Of a stretch of 64,000 bases of DNA, positions 48,307-58,672 are shown piece after piece; the stretch's first letter is position 1, and each line of letters opens with the position of its first letter. Source of the stretch: Prosapia bicincta (Eukaryota; Arthropoda; Insecta; Hemiptera; Cercopidae). A model generated the notes under the pieces. The model was not told the DNA's origin. It saw nothing but the letters and a program-made list of their open reading frames with translations, and ran no database searches. The position numbers were made by a program, and so were the translations under genes. Location: positions 35,600,283-35,664,282 of the forward strand of contig JBAIZL010000007.1 of NCBI GenBank assembly GCA_036971475.1. Reading direction: 5' to 3'.

Positions 48307-49301
48307 ATTACAATCTACCAAACATGAAGTTACAAACTACAACGGTTGGCGTCACTCTAGTTAGTAACGTTTTGTATAATAGATTGTAATTTTATAATAA
48401 AACCCTCTGATGACCCTCCTCAATTGGTATTGTTCCCTCATGTCCGCTGTACTCATGTTTCGTGCCATCACTTCTCAAACCTTTTTTCATAATTATTTAC
48501 TGAAATTTCATCCATTTTTAAGTAAGACCAATTTTAAGTATAATTACTTCTCTTGGGACATTTTTATTTTTAAGTAAGCCCAAGTCTAATATACTGAATA
48601 TTCGTCAAAGTCTGTTTTAAAGTCCCCGCGTATTTAAATCAAATATTTTATCCTAAATATCTTTAGGAAATTTTTTTCTTAATTCCGCATTTCTCATCAT
48701 CAAAGACAAATATCCTGACTTAGGCGCTTTAACAAGAAAAAAATTACAAGAAGCAACTGAGGCTAACATTTGTAAACAGATTTCTAGTCATCGGTGCAGA
48801 ATTAAGATTTGAAAAATTGTTTTTTCGTTACATAATTTTCTAACAAAGCTTTACTGAGCTGTAATTTTATTCCACCGAAAAATCGATATCTCGTACGCTG
48901 CGCTATCGACATTGTCACTTCCTCGTAGCCGAAGTTTCCAAGGTCACGGGTTCATTCCCCCAGTCTGTATCCTGTACAATGGTTCACACACCTGCCTGCC
49001 TTACTTAGACGCAATAATAGACAAGTTTCAACAAGGCCAAACAGATCCCGCCTTTTGTGTTGCTACTCTCTGCCGGCTGGCATGTTTGGAAATTATGTAT
49101 TATTCTCGCTTTTAGAGACATTGTGAGTTGTTGAAAATACATGTAGCCACACTGTCAACATATTGTGTTTTCTATTAATTTTAAACCAGATATCCGTTTA
49201 AGTGTCGTTGTACCTGTTCCTTATTAAATTTCGCATCCGTGTTCGTCTTGTCGGCTCAGGTTGAATTGACGTATCGGCTCACAGAAGTGCGTTTTATTAG
49301 G
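48307..49301. other. Non-coding stretch
   Basis: No gene recognised; includes the right arm of the imperfect inverted repeat that starts near 48299. Confidence 0.5.
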
Positions 49302-50201
49302 TTAAGGTGACCATATATTTGTAATGACCTGTAAGCGGGACACACATTAGGAGGCTCAGCCCCCCCCCCCATACCGTGTGGAAGATATTTTCTAAATTGA
49401 CACAACTAAACGTCCTAAACTCATTATTTTATATATTTTAGCACTTAAACTTACAGAAATAAGCATAGGAAAAACTTTACTGCTCAGGTAGTAAAAGTAG
49501 CACAATTACTAATCGGACCATCAGTTAAATTTATTTATTAATAATGAAACAAACAAAAATACACATTTAACAATTGAAAATATTGTAAGTTACACAATAA
49601 AATCAACTGAATGAACTGTCCGACCGCGAGGAGAAAATATTGGAAAACTATGTAGACAAGTTTGTGAAACGTCTTCTTCTTCCAGACTTGTAAAAAGGTT
49701 AATTGGCAAATTGGTAAAGGTTAAATTGTTAATGCAATCTCAGCACATTTCAATATAAAAACAAGAGTACAGTATGTCCACTAGCCTACACGTTCCCTCA
49801 TTGGCATACGTTTTTGATGAATGCATGACTTTAAGGAGAGCTGGTTCTCCTTTCATTATGTCATGAAACTTATCACAAGGTAGTCCTATGCTACGCGATG
49901 TCAGATTAGTTAATTAGCAGAATTGCCAATCTAAAACTACAAAATTCCCCGATGCAGGTATAATTTACACGGAAGCAAATAAACAATGCGTTTAAGTGTA
50001 TGCAATGTCCTTGTTGCTTTTATATTGGGAAAGAGTCAGTCAAGAACATTTTATTTTGGGATATAATATTAAATAATATTTAAAGCGGGACGTTTATTTG
50101 TTTACCTTTATCCTGCCAAAGCGGGACATAATAGCGTCCCCCGAGTAAATCTGGGGACAGCGGGACTGTCCCGCCGAAAGCGGAAAGGATGGCCACCTTA
50201 T
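49302..50201. mobile_element. Non-autonomous DNA transposon with GGTGACC/GGCCACC ends
   Basis: Left end TTAA-GGTGACCATAT (49302) and right end ATGGCCACC-TTAT (50201) form terminal inverted repeats (AAGGTGACCAT versus AAGGTGGCCAT). GCGGGACA-type motifs are repeated near both ends (49333-49340, 50090-50175). TTAA/TTAT suggests a TTAA-type target (piggyBac or Kolobok-like), though TA is an alternative. The interior is AT-rich with a C10-11 run at 49361 and no transposase motif. Confidence 0.65.
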
Positions 50202-50567
50202 ATTAGATGCATGCAGTTTTGTAAGGGACGACTAACAACCTACTCTGTGTACAAATTTGAGAAAATATGGTGCGTAGTAATTATCTGACTGTAAGACAAT
50301 TTATAACAAGATATTTAGTTATAATTCAATATTTCCTTTAACTCTTCAGCCATTCAAAGTTTCCTTATGACTACTCTGAAGAAAAAAATAATACAGAAAC
50401 CTCTTGAAAATGGCCATTAGGAATCTGAAACGTCAAGGAATCTATTGAAATCAAGTATATAACTACAGTTGTCTATTGTCTTGTGCTTTTTGCCCGCAAG
50501 GTTCAGATTATTTATTTCTGAATGCAAGACTTCAGGTTCAATTTATGGTATTTTAACATCAATAAAC
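50202..50567. other. Non-coding stretch
   Basis: No recognised feature. Confidence 0.5.
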
Positions 50568-50675
50568 ATTCTTGAATTTTGTAGTCCATTACGTTCGGTG
50601 AATCTTATTAATCACTTAAACAATAGTTTATGACTATCCGAACTTTGAATTTAGTAAATTTGTTAAAACCTACTG

Positions 50676-50721
50676 AGACAGAACGTTTTCGATCGCTATG
50701 TGCCGATCTTCATCAGTGTCT
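50676..50721 (-). ncRNA. Family A hammerhead ribozyme, intact core
   Basis: Minus strand: AGACA (50721-50717), CTGATGA (50716-50710), stem II GATCG/CGATC with an 8-nt loop, GAAA (50690-50687), ACGTTC (50686-50681) and TGTCT (50680-50676). All conserved hammerhead positions are kept; TTC is a valid cleavage triplet. Stem III (AA..TT) is only two pairs or forms by dimerisation. Three other copies of this motif in the window each carry a disabling change. Confidence 0.8.
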
Positions 50722-50790
50722 TCTGCTTGGAGATGTTGGATAAAGCGGTGAAAAAAACCATTACTGCTTAACCCAACATCTCCAATCAGA

Positions 50791-50836
50791 AGACACTGAT
50801 GAAGATCGCCACATAGCGATCAAAAACGTTCTGTCT
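50791..50836 (+). ncRNA. Family A hammerhead, inverted decayed partner
   Basis: AGACA, CTGATGA, stem II GATCG/CGATC, then AAAA in place of GAAA (G12 lost), ACGTTC and TGTCT. A single catalytic change relative to the partner, plus one loop change (GCC for GGC). Predicted inactive. Confidence 0.75.
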
Positions 50837-50907
50837 CAGTAGTTTTCACAAAATTCAAAGTTCGGATAGTAATAAACTACTGTTTAAGTTATTAATAAAC
50901 AATTATA

Positions 50908-51070
50908 AACCCTAGCTACAAATATTAACAGAATCTTTATGTACATTTTGCTAACACAGGATTATCAAAAGGCTACAAATATGCTGATGTGTGTTTGTGG
51001 CCTTCTAATGATTCTAACTGCGTTATCGAAAGGTACATAAAGTTTGTATAAATATTTGTAACTAGGTTTT
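50908..51070. repeat. Foldback element with hammerhead-like arms (family E)
   Basis: AAACCCTAGCTACAAATATT on the left pairs with AATATTTGTAACTAGGTTT on the right; the inverted arms are about 65 bp (with internal TTTATGTAC / GTACATAAAG). The right arm reads CTAATGA (G5 changed), stem II TAAC/GTTA, GAAA, GGTACAT then A, with a 3-bp stem I (51002-51042, plus), closely parallel to the 48257-48306 candidate. Confidence 0.7.
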
Positions 51071-51523
51071 ACAAGCGTTTAATAGTTATAATTACGCTAC
51101 TGTATTCTGTATTGTATATTTTTATATTTCAACATGATTTAACATATTTTAACATAATTTTTTACTAGTGACCCAGTTCTTTACTTTTCTTATTTGCGTA
51201 AGAGATGTCATGTGTTGAAGTTCGTGGAAAGCATAAAAGTTTCGCCGAGTTAACATAATCTAACCGAACCCCACAATTCCTAATCGTGCCTTCTTTTTTC
51301 TGTATAAAAACCGTATAGAAATATAGTACGTTTTTAAACTCCTTCTACTAGCCCACACTCTTAGTATATAGCCTATGTCGTATTAATTTTCAATCGTTAA
51401 TAAAATTAGTTTTTATTCATCCAATCAAGTTCAAATACATTCTTTTAAACCAATAGTGAATGATACTGAATGTTAATGGAGTTTTTCAAATATTTTTCAA
51501 TAAGTAAACTTTAAAAAAGTTGG

Positions 51524-51593
51524 TGTTTCAGTCGGATTCGAACTGAATGATTACATGTTTGAAATCCAGCACTTTGGCACTGAGCCGACTTTC
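51524..51593 (-). repeat. tRNA-like SINE head (A and B boxes)
   Basis: Minus strand carries CGGCTCAGTGCC (A-box-like) and AGTTCGAATCC (B box, 51544-51534), spaced about 37 nt apart as in RNA polymerase III promoters of tRNAs. The acceptor and T stems do not close properly, so a functional tRNA is unlikely; a tRNA-derived SINE relic fits better. Confidence 0.5.
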
Positions 51594-52150
51594 TCATAGC
51601 TAGAAAGTTACTGCTTAAAGATGTAAATGAAATTATAAGAGAAACGTTCCTTGAAATAATAGACCATTATAAGATATGGAAATTACAGACCCCCAACACC
51701 TTCCTCAATTAGAAAAGAAAAAAAAGAAAGCGAATAAATAGTAACAAACAAAAAAATTCGATTCTGGTATATGTATATATATATTTATATTGTCATTATA
51801 AAATAATAAGTAACCCAAACAAAAGTTTTCTTTGTCGACCTCAGTAGGAATTGATTTTTAAAAGAATTATTTTTTATATAACTTGTTTGCAGTTTAAAGG
51901 CTATCAGACATACGACTATTATACTTACAAAAATTAGGAAAGTGTTGTTACATAGATATAATTTAGGATTAATGTAATATAATACAGGATTAACGAAATA
52001 GACGGTTTTGCACTCACTCTCTGACGGGGGCATAAATATATGTCTGCCCGTTACACTTCTTGTAAGTAGAAGCAGATGGAATTAGCTGTGAATAATGAAT
52101 AGACATAAATGTGTCTACTCACTCCGGACTAAACTCATCATATTCCTCCT
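51594..52150. other. Non-coding stretch
   Basis: Short TATATG/TA-rich run at 51768-51790; no gene recognised. Confidence 0.5.
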
Positions 52151-55100
52151 CCCCACATTCAGACTTATAGTGCGGACCACTTTACCTTGCGAGATTTCTC
52201 GAGTACTACCTTTTCCCCACATTCAGACTTATAGTGCGGACCACTTTACCTTGCGAGATTTCTCGAGTACTACCTTTTCCCCACATTCAGACTTATAGTG
52301 CGGACCACTTGGCCTTGCGAGATTTCTCGAGTACTACCTTTTCCCCACATTCAGACTTATAGTGCGGACCACTTTACCTTGCGAGATTTCTCGAATACTA
52401 CCTTTTCCCCACATTCAGACTTATAGTGCGGACCACTTTACCTTGCGAGATTTCTCGAGTAGGCCTACTACCTTTACCCCACATTCAGACTTATAGTGCG
52501 GACCACTTTACCTTGCGAGATTTCTCGAGTACTACCTTTTCCCCACATTCAGACTTATAGTGCGGACCACTTTACCTTGCGAGATTTCTCGAATACTACC
52601 TTTTCCCCACATTCAGACTTATAGTGCGGACCACTTGGCCTTGCGAGATTTCTCGAATACTACCTTTTCCCCACATTCAGACTTATAGTGCGGACCACTT
52701 TACCTTGCGAGATTTTTCGAGTACTACCTTTTCCCCACATTCAGACTTATAGTGCGGACCACTTTACCTTGCGAGATTTCTCGAGTACTACCTTTTCCCC
52801 ACATTCAGACTTATAGTGCGGACCACTTTACCTTGCGAGATTTCTCGAGTACTACCTTTTCCCCACATTCAGACTTATAGTGCGGACCACTTTACCTTGC
52901 GAGATTTCTCGAGTACTACCTTTTCCCCACATTCAGACTTATAGTGCGGACCACTTTACCTTGCGAGATTTCTCGAGTACTACCTTTTCCCCACATTCAG
53001 ACTTATAGTGCGGACCACTTTACCTTGCGAGATTTCTCGAGTACTACCTTTTCCCCACATTCAGACTTATAGTGCGGACCACTTTACCTTGCGAGATTTC
53101 TCGAGTACTACCTTTTCCCCACATTCAGACTTATAGTGCGGACCGCTTTACCTTGCGAGATTTCTCGAGTACTACCTTTTCCCCACATTCAGACTTATAG
53201 TGCGGACCACTTTACCTTACGAGATTTCTCGAGTACTACCTTTTCCCCACATTCAGACTTATAGTGCGGACCACTTTACCTTGCGAGATTTCTCGAGTAC
53301 TACCTTTTCCCCACATTCAGACTTATAGTGCGGACCACTTGGCCTTGCGAGATTTCTCGAGTACTACCTTTTCCCCACATTCAGACTTATAGTGCGGACC
53401 ACTTGGCCTTGCGAGATTTTTCGAGTACTACCTTTTCCCCACATTCAGACTTATAGTGCGGACCACTTTACCTTGCGAGATTTCTCGAGTACTACCTTTT
53501 CCCCACATTCAGACTTATAGTGCGGACCACTTGGCCTTGCGAGATTTCTCGAGTACTACCTTTTCCCCACATTCAGACTTATAGTGCGGACCACTTGGCC
53601 TTGCGAGATTTCTCGAGTACTACCTTTTCCCCACATTCAGACTTATAGTGCGGACCACTTTACCTTGCGAGATTTCTCGAGTACTACCTTTTCCCCACAT
53701 TCAGACTTATAGTGCGGACCACTTGGCCTTGCGAGATTTCTCGAGTACTACCTTTTCCCCACATTCAGACTTATAGTGCGGACCACTTTACCTTGCGAGA
53801 TTTCTCGAGTACTACCTTTTCCCCACATTCAGACTTATAGTGAGGACCACTTTACCTTGCGAGATTTCTCGAGTACTACCTTTTCCCCACATTCAGACTT
53901 ATAGTGCGGACCACTTTACCTTGCGAGATTTCTCGAGTACTACCTTTTCCCCACATTCAGACTTATAGTGCGGACCACTTTGCCTTGCGAGATTTCTCGA
54001 GTACTACCTTTTCCCCACATTCAGACTTATAGTGCGGACCACTTGGCCTTGCGAGATTTCTCGAGTACTACCTTTTCCCCACATTCAGACTTATAGTGCG
54101 GACCACTTTACCTTGCGAGATTTCTAGAGTACTACCTTATCCCCACATTCAGACTTATAGTTCGGACCACTTGGCCTTGCGAGATTTCTCGAGTACTACC
54201 TTTTCCCCACATTCAGACTTATAGTGCGGAACACTTGGCCTTGCGAGATTTCTCGAGTACTACCTTTTCCCCACATTCAGACTTATAGTGAGGACCACTT
54301 TACCTTGCGAGATTTCTCGAGTACTACCTTTTCCCTACTTTCAGACTTATAGTGCGGACCACTTTACCTTGCGAGATTTCTCGAGTACTACCTTTTCCCC
54401 ACATTCAGACTTATAGTGCGGACCACTTTACCTTGCGAGATTTCTCGAGTACTACCTTTTCCCCACATTCAGACTTATAGTGCGGACCACTTGGCCTTGC
54501 GAGATTTCTCGAGTACTACCTTTTCCCCACATTCAGACTTATAGTGAGGACCACTTTACCTTGCGAGATTTCTCGAGTACTACCTTTTCCCCACATTCAG
54601 ACTTATAGTGCGGACCACTTTACCTTGCGAGATTTCTCGAGTACTACCTTTTCCCCACATTCAGACTTATAGTGCGGACCACTTTACCTTGCGAGATTTC
54701 TCGAGTACTACCTTTTCCCCACATTCAGACTTATAGTGCGGACCACTTTACCTTGCGAGATTTTTCGAGTACTACCTTTTCCCCACATTCAGACTTATAG
54801 TGCGGACCACTTTACCTTGCGAGATTTTTCGAGTACTACCTTTTCCCCACATTCAGACCTATAGTGCAGACCACTTTACCTTGCGAGATTTCTCGAGTAC
54901 TACCTTTTCCCCACATTCAGACTTATAGTGCGGACCACTTTACCTTGCGAGATTTTTCGAGTACTACCTTTTCCCCACATTCAGACTTATAGTGCGGACC
55001 ACTTTACCTTGCGAGATTTTTCGAGTACTACCTTTTCCCCACATTCAGACTTATAGTGCGGACCACTTTACCTTGCGAGATTTTTCGAGTACTACCTTTT

Positions 55101-55419
55101 CCCCACATTCAGACTTATAGTGCGGACCACTTTACCTTGCGAGATTTTTCGAGTACTACCTTTTCCCCACATTCAGACTTATAGTGCGGACCACTTTACC
55201 TTGCGAGATTTCTCGAGTACTACCTTTTCCCCACATTCAGACTTATAGTGCGGACCACTTTACCTTGCGAGATTTTTCGAGTACTACCTTTTCCCCACAT
55301 TCAGACTTATAGTGCGGACCACTTTACCTTGCGAGATTTCTCGAGTACTACCTTTTCCCCACATTCAGACTTATAGTGCGGACCACTTTACCTTGCGAGA
55401 TTTCTCGAGTACTACCTTT
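52151..55419. repeat. 64-bp satellite array, about 51 copies
   Basis: The unit contains CCCCACATTCAGACTTATAG, TGCGGACCACTTTACC and TTGCGAGATTTCTCGAGTAC. Period 64 (CAGAC at 52160 and 52224). CGAGA-TT-TCTCG in each unit is a 5-bp hairpin. Variants: CTTTACC/CTTGGCC, and TTTCTCGAG/TTTTTCGAG; the latter clusters near 54750-55280. One unit has a 6-bp insertion TAGGCC (about 52463). Confidence 0.97.
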
Positions 55420-55624
55420 TTTTAAAACATTTTAAGCATGCAGAATATTCTATTCGCCAACAGATTTTGCATTCTATATGTCTACGCATATTTCAGAAAC
55501 GTTTGTTATTTCACACTGAAACTAATTCATCATCGAATCATCTAATATTGGCCGTATCATGCAAGTCAGTGTTTTGACAGCCTTTATAATGTTTGTAGAA
55601 AAGTATTTATACTGGCCCCGTTCG

Positions 55625-55690
55625 CCTGCGATCTCTCAAGGCCAAGTGCACGGTTACGTGGTTCGCACTATAGTTTTCACACCCTCCATT
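55625..55690. repeat. Inverted diverged copy of the 64-bp unit
   Basis: GCGATCTCTCAAGGCCAAGTG and GTTCGCACTATAG match the reverse complement of the array unit (CTCGCAAGGCCAAGTGGTCC and CGCACTATAAGTC) with a short insertion between. It lies 200 bp outside the array in opposite orientation. Confidence 0.65.
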
Positions 55691-57426
55691 GTTTGATTAC
55701 TGCACAAAAAATACTCTCTATCAAGTCCGTAACATTAAAACAAATCACTGCTGTTCAAAAGGTTTACTCCATGTCTGAACTCGATCAATCTATTTGCTCA
55801 ATGTTAACTCAACAAAACAGATTTCATCAACAGGTTCTGTAAAACAAAAGGCGTTTACGACTCATAATGCAATGGGTAACCTTAAGCATTTATTCTGTAA
55901 ACTCGTGTTTATTTTTATGATCTTAAGTAAGTGTACAACAGTGTTTTAATCTAGTTCCTTATTAGATAAGTTTTTTGTAAACATATTCAAAGACACGTCT
56001 TACTCCATCCTCATGGCACCATTTTGTGTCGTTTTCACCTTCAAAATCTACGGCGATGAGGAATTCAGGGGGGATTAGAGCGTGACCTATAAGGGTACAG
56101 CCATGAGGCACTAACTTACTAACTATCCCCATCAGAAAGAAGTTACTAGGACCATGTACGAAATAAAAAATGTTTATTTTTAAATTTTAATAAAATTTTT
56201 GTTTTTTATGTGTGATATACACTGACCGAATGTCTAAAGCTATGAGAGAAACTTTTTATTTTAATTACTATTTACCTTAAACGTAAATACTTAATCAATA
56301 ACAATTTCGCAATAAAAATTAGTTTGTGTGTGTGTGTGTGTAATCTCTTAGTACCTCCGAAAGCCGGGTCATAAAAAACAAGATTAATATTATTGGTAAA
56401 TGTATATAAAATAAGGTTGAAGCGAATGCAATAAAATAGTGTTGCTACAAAGACACTTACAATGACTATAACGGGTCTTATATACTGAAAAGTAATTAAA
56501 GTGTCTGCTAAGAAATACCCATACCGAATATGTTAGGCTTACAGCTTCGTAGAGTGATATGGCCGCTATTAAGAAGAAATGACTACCACAATACAATCTC
56601 TAACGCTGCTGCCAACTCGTTTTTGGTTAGGTCTGTTCCTCGACGGCCGGCAGTATTTTTGCAGAACCTGTTTGCGCATCCCCTCATGATCCTTTGTTCT
56701 CTTCACAATACGCATTGTTCGACCAGAGTGGGGTCGTTTTCTTGGAAAAGGAACCCTGAAAGTGTATTGTCTAGTCTTGGGCTAGCAAAAACAGAGGCAG
56801 CCATTGAAGGTGGGACAAGTCGAATGGTGTGGGAGGATGTAGTTCGCTTTTGTGAGATATAAAAGTAACAGAACTCCACTGCATCTTGTTATTTTTGTCT
56901 CGTATGAGATTTATTTCCATAGGGCCTAATCATATCCAAAGAATAGATGACATTACAAGAGAAACAAGAAATTAATTCAAAAGTTATCGTAAGGAAATAC
57001 TTTTCTAACTTTTAAAATTAGCCAGTCGCCAGATAAGAGAATGAATTCATTTCCCGTCTGTATGATTTTATTTAGGAAATCAGGTATAAAACTGCGAGGA
57101 ATAAGAAGCTGTTACAAGCAAAGTCTTAGCTACAATGCAAGAAATATTGAGTCTACTTCTGTGAAAATTTCATCCTCTGTTACAGCGGCTCAAGTAAGCT
57201 ACTAGGTAAGCCACTTTTCCATTCAGGAGCTTCCCAAAGGTTTTGTTTCTTAAATATGAAGTCATCCCCAAACTAAGTTACGCACATGAAATTCTCTTAC
57301 GGAGATTTTATAAGCATATTTGTTAAGTACCCTATCAACTCATTCCATATGAACATTATATGAGTCAATCCGGCTCCCACATCCAACTCCATACATAAGC
57401 TTATTGTCACTTTTGTTTACTCAGTG
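55691..57426. other. Non-coding stretch
   Basis: Includes a short (GT)n run at 56324-56341. A 110-residue plus-strand frame (56530-56862) has no motif I recognise and I do not call it a gene. Confidence 0.5.
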
Positions 57427-58420
57427 TTAACCCTTGAAGGACCAAGGGTCAGGCCGTTACTTCAAGGACCAAGGGGGGGCCTGGCAGGCCCACAAAACAA
57501 AAACATTAATTTTATTAAATATATGTATATTGAACTTATAAAAAACATCACTTTACATTATTTACTTTATATTTATATTATAGACTAAACTATTACATGA
57601 ATATTTGATGAAATATAATAAAAAAATATTGATTAAATAATGAAAACATAAAAATGTTATTTAGTCAATAAAAATGTTCCTTAAACCAAATATTTAATCA
57701 GAATCGGCTCCACCCGCTTGGCATTTCTCACAGGTGACAGTGTTCTTGCTATGATTTCCACATATATGTTTATTGCAATTGTTACAAACAGACTTTGACT
57801 TCCCTAACTTATCATATTTTACTTTCTTTGACCTAGCTGTACCGACACAAATGAAGCATCTTCCACGACCATGAACTAAGCTCCATCTCCTCATCTAATA
57901 TTCTGTCTATTCCACTGTTATGATCATATAAGTTACTCATATTACGGTGTAAATAATAACACAGACACAAAACCTCAACAATGCTGGCAAACACAAACAC
58001 ACTGGCAGACTGAAATGACAAGCGGCAAAAAGCGGGAAATACTAAGGTCAACCAGTGGTACCAATCTTACACAAATTTAAGTAAAAATTACCTCAATCGT
58101 TTAAATTGTTATATTAATACACTATTGATGTTAAATATTGTTTGTTTTCATAATAATGAAAAAAAAGTTGACATTTGAAAAATTTTTAAATGGTTACCTT
58201 GAGGACCAAGGGGGGCCTCAGAGGCCCAAACGAACTTTTTTTATTCTTATGGACAAGAATTTTTGTAAAAAAAATGTAACAAGTCTAGAAACCAATTCTT
58301 TAGTTACAGATTGACAATAAATAATTTTATATAAATTTTACGAAAAGGTTTTCTATACAAAAACGATAAAATTAAAAACCATGGGCCTGACAGGCCCCCC
58401 CTTGGTCCTACAAGCGTTAA
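57427..58420 (-). mobile_element. Internally deleted piggyBac element
   Basis: TTAA at 57427-57430 and 58417-58420 flanks a 986-bp element whose ends match: CCCTTGAAGGACCAAGG (left) and, reverse-complemented, CGCTTGTAGGACCAAGG (right). GGACCAAGGGGGGCCT-type blocks with an AGGCCC follow-on occur three times (57469-57491, 58202-58226, 58383-58407). TTAA targets and the Cys-rich protein remnant identify piggyBac. Confidence 0.88.
57699..57938 (-). pseudogene. piggyBac transposase: N-terminus joined to Cys-rich C-terminus
   Basis: From an ATG at 57938 the minus strand reads MSNLYDHNSGIDRILDEEME, typical of a piggyBac N-terminus; after a frameshift it goes straight to HGRGRCFICVGTARSKK and VCNNCNKHICGNHSKN, TCEKCQ, the C-terminal cross-brace zinc domain that binds the subterminal DNA. 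The whole DDD catalytic core is missing, so the element depended on another source of transposase. A small DNA-binding peptide (57894-57694) remains open. Confidence 0.82.
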
Positions 58421-58672
58421 TGTAATAGTTTTGGAAATCCAAACATCTATAACCGTGTACGGCGGTCGTGACTAACCCAGTTACTTAACAGGTGTCGCAT
58501 TAGATTGTCGTGTTTCTAGTTTGGGAAACGTCGCATTTACTTGTCGGTTGGTTAGGATTGAAAGAAAACGTAAATAAACAACAAAATTATGTATGTAATT
58601 ATAGTACGTAAATATACCAAACTATTATAAGTGTACAGTATAGCTGTAATTAATGGTGACATATTTGATGTG
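58421..58672. other. Short unique spacer
   Basis: No feature recognised between the piggyBac end and the next array. Confidence 0.5.

Larger units (their letters stand above)
50568..50895 (-). mobile_element. Solo PLE terminal repeat (family A) with inverted ribozyme pair
   Basis: Contains the family A terminal segment in reverse orientation (CATTACGTTCGGTGAATC near 50588), the intact minus-strand hammerhead, then an inverted partner. The arms (about 50671-50745 and 50770-50843) form a large near-palindrome. No coding sequence is left, so this is a solo terminal structure. Confidence 0.75.

Noticed and set aside
48400..48440. Another hammerhead core at CTCTGATGACCC
   Set aside because: CTGATGA is present but there is no GAAA or closing stem in range.
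51524..51593. Functional tRNA gene
   Set aside because: Box sequences are present but acceptor and T stems do not pair correctly.
52151..55419. Regular repeats that might be taken for a CRISPR array
   Set aside because: The units are head-to-tail without unique spacers, and the sequence is eukaryotic; the same holds for every other array here.
56530..56862. 110-residue open frame as a gene
   Set aside because: No motif, no neighbouring exons visible; composition differs little from flanks.
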